A program made the position numbers and the translations under genes. DNA of 64,000 nucleotides, taken from assembly GCA_963698775.1 (NCBI GenBank), contig CAVOSE010000063.1, positions 99,396-163,395 of the forward strand. Direction: 5' to 3'. A model generated the notes under the pieces. That model had not been told where the DNA came from, made no database searches, and saw only the letters and a list, made by a program, of their open reading frames with translations. Below, piece by piece: positions 10,746 to 19,072 of the stretch (within the stretch, counting starts at the first letter, position 1; each line of letters begins with the position of its first letter). The stretch is from Thiohalocapsa sp963698775 (lineage in GTDB: Bacteria; Pseudomonadota; Gammaproteobacteria; Chromatiales; Chromatiaceae).

Positions 10746-11284
10746 TACTGACGGCGTTCGCCCGCTTCTTCGCCGATCTCCCAGCGTTCCACCGCCATCT
10801 CGATGAGTTCGCCGCTGGCCGCGTCGACTTCGATCTTGTATTCCTTGCCGTTCTCGGTGATCACGTCGATCTCGTAGGTGGCCGCGCCATTGCTCTCGAT
10901 CTCGAACTCGACCTCTTCGACGGTGCCAGGGTAGACGGCCAGCGCGGCCTCGATGGCCTGCGCCTCCGTGAGCTTGGCCTTGGCTGCGAACAGTGGGTCG
11001 TCGGCGGTGTCCACTTCCTGCTCGATCTCGAAGATGCGACCAGTGCGCGCATCGCACATCAGTTCCCACTCGCGCCCCTGGGCGTCGCGGACTTCGATTT
11101 CGTAAGCGGGGATGCTCTCGGCGGAGGGATCGAGGAACTCGGCCTTGACGAAACTGCCCGGCACGATCTCCTGTGCGGCAGTCAGGCAGTCTTCGATCGC
11201 CACCGTGCTTGTGTCCGCATGCGCCGCGGTGCTCGAGAGGAAAGCAATTACGGGAATCAGACAACAGGCAACTGGCTTGGCCAT
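10745..11284 (-). CDS. Secreted protein with two PepSY domains (LanPepSY-like candidate)
   Basis: 179 aa, with a signal peptide ending AHA about residue 23. Two PepSY units follow: one about residues 60-95 (AYEIEVRDAQGREWELMCDARTG) and one about 100-165 (LTEAQAIEAALAVYPGTVEEVEFE, ATYEIDVITENGKEYKIEVDAASG). The mature protein is strongly acidic. ATG 11284 has a good AGGAG eight bases upstream. It is translationally coupled to exbB and so to the TonB-receptor operon. A periplasmic two-PepSY protein named lanpepsy is known to bind lanthanides in a methylotroph; the domain layout and neighbourhood here match, but metal binding is inference and PepSY domains have other roles. Confidence 0.85.
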   Translation of the reverse strand: MAKPVACCLIPVIAFLSSTAAHADTSTVAIEDCLTAAQEIVPGSFVKAEFLDPSAESIPAYEIEVRDAQGREWELMCDARTGRIFEIEQEVDTADDPLFAAKAKLTEAQAIEAALAVYPGTVEEVEFEIESNGAATYEIDVITENGKEYKIEVDAASGELIEMAVERWEIGEEAGERRQ

Positions 11285-11569
11285 GACGGTTTTCTCCTGG
11301 TGGCGAAAGCTGGCGGCTCGCGGCAGCGTGGGTCGCGAAGGCCGAAGGGTACTTGGCGTGCTCGGTTTGTTGGCTCGGTCCATTACAACAGCGGGTGTCG
11401 AGCCCCTGATGCCCATCACGCCGATTTGCGCATCGGATGGCGGAATCGTCGTGTGGTGGTCTAAAACGAAGGCGCGAGGCCGATGAGGCCAGCGACAAGC
11501 CGGCGACACGTTAACCAGGTTGCGGGATTCATGCAACCGCGGTCGCCGCTGGCCCCAGGGGGTCGTTGC

Positions 11570-11995
11570 TCAGAAGCAGCGCAGCGTGGATTCGGCCTGC
11601 ACTTCGCGAAGTCGCGCCAAGGCATTCTTGGCCCAGTTGGAACTCTTGAAAAAGGCATTGCGCCCGCCGCCCGGCATTTGCTGCAACCGCAACAGCGTGT
11701 CGACCTTTTCGTACTCCGCGTAGGGGATGGATTCCGCGATGAAATCCAGGCTGCATGCACATTTGCGCAAGACTTCGGGCGACGCGCCGTTCGACAACAT
11801 GCAGCCGATGACGTAGTCGGCGATCACTTCGGTGGGGTAGCCGGCCGCGGCGGCGGGCGAGGGTGGCGTCACCGGGGCACCGGTAACCGGCGGTGCGTTC
11901 GGCGGGGCGTCCGATGGTAGGCCGTCGTCGGCACTGAGTTGGAACGCCGAGAACACGCAGGCGCAGACGGCGATGGTGATGATGAACTGCTTCAT
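11570..11995 (-). CDS. Small secreted Cys-containing protein of unknown function
   Basis: 141 aa with a signal peptide (MKQFIITIAVCACVFSAFQ) cleaved near residue 22, a Pro/Ala-rich stretch to about residue 48, then a helical domain with Cys residues in VIGCMLSNG and LRKCACSLDF and a final CF. Even spacing suggests disulfides or metal/haem ligands, though no CxxCH is present. Family not recognised. It lies between the PepSY-TonB operon and other secreted proteins on the same strand, so it probably belongs to the same periplasmic system. Confidence 0.65.
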   Translation of the reverse strand: MKQFIITIAVCACVFSAFQLSADDGLPSDAPPNAPPVTGAPVTPPSPAAAAGYPTEVIADYVIGCMLSNGASPEVLRKCACSLDFIAESIPYAEYEKVDTLLRLQQMPGGGRNAFFKSSNWAKNALARLREVQAESTLRCF

Positions 11996-12040
11996 CGGAG
12001 GTTGTCCTATTGTGATCTTGCTTTTTGTGGCCGGTGGCGT

Positions 12041-12742
12041 CTATTGGCCGGCAGCGTCCGCGCTGGTATCGGTGTCGGTGACGCCGCTATAGCGCAGTTG
12101 TTCTTCCAGAAAGGCGTCGTTGCCGTCCGTCATTTGCGTCTGGATGCTGATCAGATGTCCCGGTATCTGCTCCGAGTACGCGAATCGGTACTGTTTGCCC
12201 GCATAGCCGGCGGTTTGGGCCAGATTCGGGTCGTCGCGGAACGGCGTCACGCTGATCTCGAGGGCGTCGACCGTGGCCTCGTCCACGGTCAGTCGGGTTT
12301 GCTCGATCTGAGGCTGCTTGAACGCGTTACGGACGCGATTGCGAAAGTACGCCGTGGGCGTGCCGGTCGCTTGCGCCATATCGCGTATGTCGCGTTCCAG
12401 AAACTGGATGGCGACCGGATTGCCACGATAGCCTTCAGCCGTCGGGAAATCGATCTGATCGGCACCGCTGAGGAACTGGAAGGACAGATTCCGCCGTGAG
12501 TCGTCACGCACCTTATCGACGGTCATGCGGACCTCGTCGTGTTGATCCGGCTCCCCGCTGGCGCGTCGCGTGAAGCGATAGACCACGGTTTGGCCTTCCG
12601 CCAACTGCTGTAGGTGGTCTCCCATGAAGATCACCTGTTGCGCCTGATTGATCTCGTCGGCGGTCTCCTGGGCCGGGGAGACTCCGGGGGTCGCTATCGT
12701 GGCCAGGGCCAAGGCCGCCACGAGGGTCTGAAGATAACGCAT
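12041..12742 (-). CDS. Secreted protein of unknown function
   Basis: 233 aa with a signal peptide ending near SPAQ (residue 25). The mature part contains QQVIFMGDHLQQL, VVYRFTRRASGEP and a C-terminal RFAYSEQIPGHLISIQTQM segment, consistent with an all-beta periplasmic protein. I do not recognise the family. No strong ribosome site precedes ATG 12742. It is co-directional with its neighbours in the presumed metal/PQQ locus, about 45 bp upstream of the small Cys protein gene. Confidence 0.65.
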   Translation of the reverse strand: MRYLQTLVAALALATIATPGVSPAQETADEINQAQQVIFMGDHLQQLAEGQTVVYRFTRRASGEPDQHDEVRMTVDKVRDDSRRNLSFQFLSGADQIDFPTAEGYRGNPVAIQFLERDIRDMAQATGTPTAYFRNRVRNAFKQPQIEQTRLTVDEATVDALEISVTPFRDDPNLAQTAGYAGKQYRFAYSEQIPGHLISIQTQMTDGNDAFLEEQLRYSGVTDTDTSADAAGQ

Positions 12743-12820
12743 GGGGCTAGAAGCAGGTCGCTATTGGCTGAATCGGTACCGCGGACGATGACTGATCGTG
12801 TGGGTTCAATCCCGCGGTTG

Positions 12821-13135
12821 TCAGGAACTGAAAAAGCGTTTCAATCGGCTGAAGAGACCACCACCCTTGGCGGGGTTCTTGGTGGGCTGTTGGGTCGCGC
12901 CGGGTTCAGTTTTCGGAACGGTTGCCGAGACCGTTTTCGTGCTCCGCGCGGTGTCAGCAAGCTTGGCCGAGGCCGGACTCGATGGCATGCGGCGGACTTG
13001 CTCCAACTGACGGAAGTGTCGGCGCAAGACCGAGTCGGCGGGAGGCTCGCGGAGCCGGCTCTGCCGACGTCGCGCCGCGGCGGCTTCGTAATGGCGCCTG
13101 AGTACCGAATCTTCAGGGTAGTTGGGAATGAACAT
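12821..13135 (-). CDS. Small basic protein with repeated DSVLRRH motif
   Basis: 104 aa, no signal peptide, strongly basic. The N-terminal half holds the same motif twice, PEDSVLRRHYEAA at residues 7-19 and PADSVLRRHFRQL about 25 residues later, each followed by Arg-rich sequence. The second half is Thr/Pro-rich and ends in an amphipathic basic tail (GLFSRLKRFFSS) that could bind membrane. AAGGAG lies seven bases before ATG 13135. Not recognised; a cytoplasmic adaptor for the neighbouring membrane system is possible but speculative. Confidence 0.55.
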   Translation of the reverse strand: MFIPNYPEDSVLRRHYEAAAARRRQSRLREPPADSVLRRHFRQLEQVRRMPSSPASAKLADTARSTKTVSATVPKTEPGATQQPTKNPAKGGGLFSRLKRFFSS

Positions 13136-13221
13136 TAGCTTGCTCCTTGATGGTTGAGACCACTGCCAGGCGTTGAGCTGAATGGCGATTAGCCAGCCTC
13201 CGGCCGGCTGTGCGGTACGGT

Positions 13222-14176
13222 TTAGGTGCCTCCCGCCACGAACACGCCAAAGGCCCGCGGTCCGTCCCCGGTCGGGATGCGCTGCAGGACCTGCAGCGAA
13301 CGGCTGTCGAGGACCAGCAACTCGTTGCTGAACCAGCTAGCCACGTACACCAACGAACCGTCCGGGCTGACGATGATGCCCTCCGGAAACTCGCCGACTT
13401 GCGGCTGTGCGATCACGGTGAGGCGCTCGGTGTCGATGACCGAGACACTGTTGTCGTGCTGGTTGGTGACGAAGGCGCGCGCGCCGTCTGGCGTGATGGC
13501 GACGCCATAAGGCGTGCTGCCGACGGGCAGGGTCGCGATCGGTGCGAGGCTGACCAGATCGACCACCGTTAGGTCGTTGCTCGCCACATTCGCCACATAG
13601 AGTCTGCCGCCCCGCTGCATCCACGGCGAGACCGAAGGGCCGCTGGCCGGTGGACACGCGGCCGACGATCTCGAGCCGCTCGGTGTCGATCACCGATACG
13701 CGGTTGTCGTCCCGGTCTGAAACAAATACGCGTGTGCCGTCCGGGCTGACCGCGACGCCGGACGGGGCGTCGCCGACCGCGACACGGCCGATTTCCGCGA
13801 GGGTAGTTGTGTCGAGGACAAGTAACCGGTCTTCGAACCAGTCGGCGACGTAGACGCGGCCGCCGTCCGGGCTCAACGCGATCCCGAGCGGCCCCTGACC
13901 CGCGTCGCCCTGTGCGAGGATCGCGTGGGTATTTCCATCAAGCAGGTAGACCTGGTGAGTCTTCGGGTCGGCGACAACAACCCGTTGTCCGTCGCGGGAG
14001 ACCGCGACCCCCGCTGGCGCTTCGCCGACCGGCACCGTGGCGGCGATTGACCCATCCGCCAGATCAACCACCGAGACCGAGTGGTCGCCCTGATTAGTGA
14101 CGTAGGCGAAGGGTGCCGCCGACAACGTGGCGATCGGTGCCAGCAGCAGACCCAGTAGCCAACTCATCCATCCCAT
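13222..14176 (-). CDS. YVTN beta-propeller protein (frameshifted)
   Basis: Periplasmic YVTN/lactonase-like beta-propeller of about 317 aa in two frames that join near 13620, in a GGGGCGGC run. The first part starts at ATG 14176 (or 14167), has a signal peptide ending LSAAP, then repeats such as FAYVTNQGDHSVSVVDL and RVYVADWFEDRLLVLD. The second part continues LYVANVASNDLTVVDL, FVTNQHDNSVSVID and VYVASWFSNELLVLD, ending FVAGGT. Reading across the shift restores one more blade without loss. A second propeller is encoded in the divergent ABC cluster. In PQQ-linked loci such propellers are regular partners of the ABC system; their exact job is unknown. Confidence 0.8.
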
Positions 14177-14183
14177 GCTCTGA

Positions 14184-14714
14184 TTACTCGGCAGTCTCGG
14201 CGCGCTCCTTGACGCTGTTAAGGCCCGCTTCGTAGACGCCAGTGACGGCATCGACGGCGGCCTGATCGTTCAACTCCGGGGGCGGATCGTTATTGGGGTA
14301 CCCGCGATAAAAGGCCCCCTTCCAACTGATCACGCTGCCGCCGTCGGCAGGCTTGACGCTGATCCAGGAAGAATAATTGGTTACCGGCAGGACCTTCACG
14401 TCCACATCCGAGATCCGATAAAAGAGCGACTTACCCTCGGCGTCGTATTTCTCCAGTTGCTCGTGGATCTGGCCGCCGCCGACCAGCGTCAGCGTTCGCG
14501 TCGCCCCTGGTTCGTTGCCGCCTTCGCCCTCAGTCTGCTCGATCGCTGGGTGCCAACCCATGTCCTGAAAGTCCGCGACGATGGCCCAAACCTTATCAGC
14601 CGGAGCCGCGATGTCCTTGGTGACGACCACCTTCTTGCGCGTCGGGCCATGGGCGGAGGCGATACTCGCGAGGGCGAAGCTGAGGACAACGAACAAGGCG
14701 ATGGCATGTTTCAA
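14184..14714 (-). CDS. Secreted SRPBCC (MxaD-like) protein
   Basis: 176 aa exported START/SRPBCC-fold protein. I choose a TTG start at 14714 because AGGAG lies eight bases upstream and it opens a clean signal peptide (KHAIALFVVLSFALASIASAHG). The mature part shows the fold's signature VVVTKDIAAPADKVWAIVADFQDMGWHPAI and the C-terminal helix (VTGVYEAGLNSVKERA). Secreted SRPBCC proteins of this type (MxaD) accompany PQQ methanol dehydrogenases. It is the first gene of the leftward block and diverges from the ABC cluster. Confidence 0.8.
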   Translation of the reverse strand: MKHAIALFVVLSFALASIASAHGPTRKKVVVTKDIAAPADKVWAIVADFQDMGWHPAIEQTEGEGGNEPGATRTLTLVGGGQIHEQLEKYDAEGKSLFYRISDVDVKVLPVTNYSSWISVKPADGGSVISWKGAFYRGYPNNDPPPELNDQAAVDAVTGVYEAGLNSVKERAETAE

Positions 14715-15753
14715 CGGCGAGACTCCTGTTCCGCGAGCTATGAAACGGCCGATAGGATCGGTGAAGGACTGATTGGTCACCCGCAATAAGCAAATATCGC
14801 GCCGGCCATCAGGGATGCGGCTCGGCCAAGGTTGTCGAAAATCGCGCTGCCTCAGGTTGGCGGGCGTGCCGTGATTCTCGGCGTGAACGGCGAGGGATGG
14901 CGTCCAAGCCTTGGGCGGCAGCACGAGATCACTAGTGCATCGCTGCGGAAGTTCCGAGACCGTTGGAGTGATCCTTGGCGCTGTGGGAGCGACTTGCAGT
15001 CGCGATCATCCCCGTCGCGGCAGTCGCGATTGCAAATCGCTCCCACAACCGCGGCTGGTCTGGCATTCTTGCAGCGAAGCACTCGGGGCGGTGGCTTATC
15101 AATTGATATTTGCTAGGCGGCGAGATCGTTGAATCCGAGCACCCCCGGGCAAAGGGGATTGGGCGTTCCAGTGCCCACCGTTAAGTCGGTGCTGCCAGTG
15201 ATCATGGCGTGACGAAGGCGTCACAGATGTGACACGCAGTGTTGCAACTCAGCGCGCGGGGCCTGATGGCAGGTCTTCGCGGGCAGGGGCGGTTGCGAGG
15301 CCTGTCCTAGGCCGTCGAAGTCTTTCCGCCACTCTATTGTTTTGCTGCCTGGTTTCCGACCACCCGTGGCTGCGTCTCAGCGGCAAGAGATTCTCACGCC
15401 AAGGCGCGGAGGAAAATAGGCGCTCGGACAGATGTTCCAATCTGACAGGTCGTTCGGCGCAAGCAGGCGCGTCGGTCAACTCTTGTCCGCAACCCCCTCT
15501 TTCTTCGTGTTCTTCGCGGCTTCGCGTGAAACATTCGGGCGCGGTCCATCCTGCGCTAAGGGGCTCCAGCCTTGTGGTATGTAAATTGCTTTACGTGGCG
15601 AGACTTGCAGCCGCATAGAGTTGCGTCGACGGGGCGGGGCGCCAAGAGCGCCGAGCCCGGCGAAGAGCTTCGCCCACCGCGTGTTTGGCAATCCAGCCGA
15701 TGCGTTGCTTTGCCCCCACCGAATAGAATTGCTATCCATTGAGCGGAAACACG
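14715..15753. other. Long divergent intergenic region
   Basis: About 1 kb between the two divergent blocks. Besides the REP-like hairpin I see no gene with support; the open frames lack ribosome sites and family features. Promoters for both the SRPBCC-to-receptor block and the ABC block should be here. Confidence 0.45.
14982..15047. repeat. REP-like hairpin with GTGGGAGCG arms
   Basis: Imperfect palindrome: left arm TGTGGGAGCGACTTGCAGTC, right arm its near complement ending CGCTCCCACA, with a short GC-rich loop. The same GTGGGAGCG arm occurs at 59099-59166, so this is a dispersed repeat of the genome. It sits in the divergent intergenic region of the metal/PQQ locus. Confidence 0.75.
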
Positions 15754-16950
15754 ATGCGACAGCATTTTCGACAGGCGGTGTTGGTGATCCTGGTGCTGGC
15801 TCCGACGGCGATCGTTCAGGCAGCCGCCTTGCAGGTCGACATGGCGCTGATGACGCGATTGCCGGCGGCGCATCTTCCGCTGACCGCGCTGGAACCGCGG
15901 ATCGACGACGACGGCTCGGCGGGCGCGGGACAGGGGGTGCGGGACAACAACACGACCGGTCAATTCACAGGTCAGCAGTTTGCGGTGCAAACGGCGCGGC
16001 TGGAGTCGGACCAATCGCCAGCAGACGTCTTTCGGGATTTGCACGCGCGCGGTCTGCGTCTGTTTCTGATCAATCTGCCTGCCGCCGAGCTGCTGGCCCT
16101 CGCTGAATTGCCGGAGGCGGCAGACAGCTTGCTGTTCAACATCGGCGCTCGCGACGATCGCCTGCGTACAGAGGTCTGTCGCGAGAATTTGCTGCATACG
16201 GCGCCGAGCCGCGCCATGCAGGCCGATGCGCTGGCGCAGTTTCTGGCCTGGAAACGTTGGACCGAGTGGTTTCTGGTGGTTGGTCGCGGCGCGGGCGATC
16301 GCGACTTCGCGCTGGCCCTGGAGCGCGCCGCCAAGCGTTTCGGCGCCCGCATCACGGAGCGCAAGGAGTGGACCTTCGATGCCGGCGCCTCGCGCACCGA
16401 CTCCGGTCACTTCAACGAGCAGCAAGCGGTCAACGCCTTCACCCAGGTCGGGGACTACGACGTCCTGCTGGTGGCGGACGAGGCCGACGCGTTCGGCGAG
16501 TACCTGAACTACCGCACCTACCGGCCGCGCCCGGTGGCGGGGACGCAGGCGCTGGTGGCGACCCCTTGGAGTGGGGTCTTCGAGCAATGGGGCGCGACCC
16601 AGTTTCAACGACGTTTTCGCGAACAGACCGGCCGCTGGATGACGCCGTTGGACTATGCCGCCTGGCTCGCGGTGCGCAGTGTCGGCGAGGCGGCGACCCG
16701 CACCGGCTCCGCAGACCCGGCGCCGCTCCGCGCTCACCTGCTGAGCCCGGAGTTCAAGCTGGCGGCGTTTAAGGGCGTGCCCGTGACCTACCGAAACTGG
16801 AACGGACAGCTGCGCCAGCCGTTGCTAATAGTCTCCCAACGCATCCTGGTCTCGGTGTCGCCGCAGCAGGGTTTCTTGCACCAGTTCTCACCATTGGACA
16901 CCCTCGGCTTCGATCGCCCGGAGGTGAGCTGTGATGCATCGCCGCGCTGA
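15754..16950 (+). CDS. PQQ-associated ABC transporter substrate-binding protein (PedA/LutA type)
   Basis: 398 aa periplasmic binding protein of the family that accompanies PQQ-dependent alcohol dehydrogenases. Signal peptide residues 1-22 (AVLVILVLAPTAIVQA). Two alpha/beta lobes are suggested by blocks such as SLLFNIGARDDRLR, ENLLHTAPSRAMQADALAQFL, WTEWFLVVGRG and YDVLLVADEADAFGEYL; the C-terminal part has WMTPLDYAAWLAVRSVGEA. ATG 15754 is chosen over a TTG at 15739 because it directly precedes the basic n-region. It heads a rightward cluster of propeller, ATPase, permease and secreted protein. In Pseudomonas the corresponding Ped system supports growth at low lanthanide; substrate here is inferred. 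Confidence 0.85.
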   Translation: MRQHFRQAVLVILVLAPTAIVQAAALQVDMALMTRLPAAHLPLTALEPRIDDDGSAGAGQGVRDNNTTGQFTGQQFAVQTARLESDQSPADVFRDLHARGLRLFLINLPAAELLALAELPEAADSLLFNIGARDDRLRTEVCRENLLHTAPSRAMQADALAQFLAWKRWTEWFLVVGRGAGDRDFALALERAAKRFGARITERKEWTFDAGASRTDSGHFNEQQAVNAFTQVGDYDVLLVADEADAFGEYLNYRTYRPRPVAGTQALVATPWSGVFEQWGATQFQRRFREQTGRWMTPLDYAAWLAVRSVGEAATRTGSADPAPLRAHLLSPEFKLAAFKGVPVTYRNWNGQLRQPLLIVSQRILVSVSPQQGFLHQFSPLDTLGFDRPEVSCDASPR

Positions 16951-17015
16951 GCCGCGAGGGTGCCGAGGCGTTAGTTCGCGCGCCGCAGATCTTGAATGGA
17001 CTGTCCAGGAATTTC

Positions 17016-17230
17016 CGTTGTCGTTGTCGTAATCGGAATCGGAATCGTCATCGAGCGGGCCTTGATCGGAAGTTCGGTCACGGACGACGGTCCGCACAGC
17101 GGACCTTACGGAACAGCTGCGGCCGGTACGGTCCGCTGTGCGGACCGCCAATTCTCGGAACACAGGTGGCCGAGGTTTATGATCGACGCCGTCGCGCGAC
17201 ACTCGACAACGACAACGACAACGACAACGA
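17016..17230. repeat. Repeat element with GTTGTC / GACAAC arms
   Basis: Left arm at 17016-17035 is built of CGTTGT units, right arm at 17204-17230 of CGACAA units, so the ends are inverted. Inside are two 17-bp palindromes, GGTCCGCACAGCGGACC at 17089-17105 and its exact reverse complement at 17130-17146. A shorter relative with the same arms and similar right flank (ending CCGGCTCTGCCGG) is at 46447-46548. It occupies most of the gap between the binding-protein gene and the propeller gene. Confidence 0.7.
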
Positions 17231-17315
17231 GCGGAGCTTGCGGCCACTATTCTTGGTGCCGGCTCTGCCGGTGCAGAGGACGATCCACATCCAGAACCCA
17301 GAGGAGCTTGCGACT

Positions 17316-18293
17316 ATGACCCATCGGTGGATGTTGATCCGTGTCCTGTTGCTTGGCGCTGGCCTGATCGGCGCGGCCAATGCCAGCGCCTATACCGTCT
17401 ACGTATCGAGCGAAAAGGACAACGTCATCACCGTGGTCGACGGCGAGTCGTTGGAGGTGCGCGCGCAGGTGCCGGTGGGGCAGCGTCCGCGGGGCATCGC
17501 GCTGGGTGTCGACAACAAGGTGCTGTATGTCTGTACCAGCGACGAGGACCACATCGAGGTGCTCGACCTGGAGACGCTGAAGGTCACCCATAGCCTGCCG
17601 TCCGGCCCCGATCCGGAGTTGTTGGCGCTGGAGCACGACGGGCGCTATCTGTATGTCGCCAATGAAGACGACAACATGGTCACGGTCGTCGACGTGCAAG
17701 ACCGCTCGAAGGTGGTCGAGATTCAGGTCGGTGTCGAGCCCGAGGGTATGGGCATCAGCCCCGACGGCAAGTTGTTGGTGAACACCTCCGAGACCACCAA
17801 CATGGCCCACTTCATCGATTTGTCGACCAATGAGGTGGTCGCCAACGTGCTGGTGGATCAGCGTCCACGGGTGGCGCAGTTTACGCCCGACGGCAGCCAG
17901 GTCTGGGTGTCGTCCGAGATCGGCGGCACCGTCAGTGTCATCGACGTCGCGAGCAAGCAGATCGTCAAGAAGATCGGCTTCGAGATCCCCGGTATCCGTG
18001 CCGAGTCGATTCAGCCGGTCGGTATTCAGATCTCCGCGGACGGCGACCGCGCCTTCGTCGCCCTCGGCCCGGCGGCACGTGTCGCGGTCATCGATGTGGC
18101 GAGCCTCGCGGTGGAGAAGTACCTGCTGGTGGGGCAGCGGGTCTGGAATCTGGCGTTTTCGCCCGATGGTGAGCGTATGTTCACCACCAACGGCATCAGC
18201 AACGACATGTCGGTGATCGACCTGAACAAGCTCCGAGTGCGCAAGAGCGTCAAGGTCGGGCGGTTGCCCTGGGGCGTGGTGGTGGCGCCTTGA
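17316..18293 (+). CDS. PQQ-associated YVTN beta-propeller protein
   Basis: 325 aa, signal peptide ending ANASA, then a propeller of repeated YVTN-like blades: YTVYVSSEKDNVITVVD, VLYVCTSDEDHIEVLD, YLYVANEDDNMVTVVD, WVSSEIGGTVSVID, ending WGVVVAP. ATG 17316 has GGAG upstream. The stop overlaps the TTG start of the ATPase gene. This family (beta-propeller of the PQQ-dependent catabolism ABC cluster) is always found with the binding protein and transporter. It probably works in the periplasm as a binding or scaffold partner; no enzymatic residues are evident. Confidence 0.88.
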   Translation: MTHRWMLIRVLLLGAGLIGAANASAYTVYVSSEKDNVITVVDGESLEVRAQVPVGQRPRGIALGVDNKVLYVCTSDEDHIEVLDLETLKVTHSLPSGPDPELLALEHDGRYLYVANEDDNMVTVVDVQDRSKVVEIQVGVEPEGMGISPDGKLLVNTSETTNMAHFIDLSTNEVVANVLVDQRPRVAQFTPDGSQVWVSSEIGGTVSVIDVASKQIVKKIGFEIPGIRAESIQPVGIQISADGDRAFVALGPAARVAVIDVASLAVEKYLLVGQRVWNLAFSPDGERMFTTNGISNDMSVIDLNKLRVRKSVKVGRLPWGVVVAP

Positions 18294-19072
18294 CGCGATC
18301 GACCAACCCCGCCGCATCACCACCCGGTGACGGCGCCGAACCCGCGGCGCTGGCGCTGGAAGGTGTTTGCTTCGCCTACGGCCAACGCAAGGTCCTCGAC
18401 GCCGTGTCGATGCGGGTGGAAGCCGGCGCCTTCTGTGTGCTGCTTGGCATCAACGGCGCCGGCAAGACGACGCTGTTTTCATTGATCACGCGCCTGTTTT
18501 TGTGTCGGCAGGGCCGCATTCGCATCCTTGGGCGCGATCTCGGCAGCGATGGTGCCGGCGCCTTGGCACAGATGGGCGTGGTGTTCCAGCAACCGACCCT
18601 GGACCTGGATCTGACGCCTCGGCAGAACCTGAGTTACTTCTGCGCCCTTCAAGGGCTCGACCCGCAGCGTGCACGGCCGCGCATCGCCCAGTCCCTGCTG
18701 CGCATCGGCCTCGCGGACCGCGCCAACGAGCCGGTGCGCAAGTTTAGCGGCGGCCAGCGCCGGCGCCTGGAGCTGGCGCGCGCCCTGTTGCACGAGCCGC
18801 GCCTGTTGCTCGCCGACGAGCCCACCGTGGGGCTCGATATCCATAGCCGACAGGGCATTCTGCAGCAGGTACGCGGCGGCTGTCGCGAGCGCGGTGTTGG
18901 CGTGCTCTGGGCGACGCACCTTGTCGATGAGGTGGAGCCGGGAGATCAGGTCGCCGTGCTGCATCAGGGACGCTTGCTGCTGCAGGGCGGGGTCGATGAG
19001 CTGCTGCGCGAGACCGGCACGCGCAACGTCAAGGACGCCTTCAATCACCTGACCCGTGGAGACAAGGCGTGA
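18290..19072 (+). CDS. PQQ-associated ABC transporter ATP-binding protein (LutE type)
   Basis: 260 aa cytoplasmic ATPase. Walker A is GINGAGKTT (about residue 53), Q-loop VVFQQPTLDLDL, signature FSGGQRRRLELARAL, Walker B LLLADEPTVGLD and the switch His in WATHLVDEV. The TTG start overlaps the preceding stop by four bases and the gene's own stop overlaps the next start (GTGA), so propeller, ATPase and permease are translationally coupled. The fused N-terminal 20 residues before the ABC domain are Ala/Pro-rich and probably unstructured. Confidence 0.92.
   Translation: MTRSTNPAASPPGDGAEPAALALEGVCFAYGQRKVLDAVSMRVEAGAFCVLLGINGAGKTTLFSLITRLFLCRQGRIRILGRDLGSDGAGALAQMGVVFQQPTLDLDLTPRQNLSYFCALQGLDPQRARPRIAQSLLRIGLADRANEPVRKFSGGQRRRLELARALLHEPRLLLADEPTVGLDIHSRQGILQQVRGGCRERGVGVLWATHLVDEVEPGDQVAVLHQGRLLLQGGVDELLRETGTRNVKDAFNHLTRGDKA

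Noticed and set aside
15556..16737. 393-codon minus-strand frame opposite the ABC binding protein
   Set aside because: Antisense shadow; low-complexity Arg/Gln/His composition and no recognisable motif.
17247..18323. 358-codon minus-strand frame over the YVTN propeller gene
   Set aside because: His/Asp-rich mirror of repeated blade codons, not a gene.
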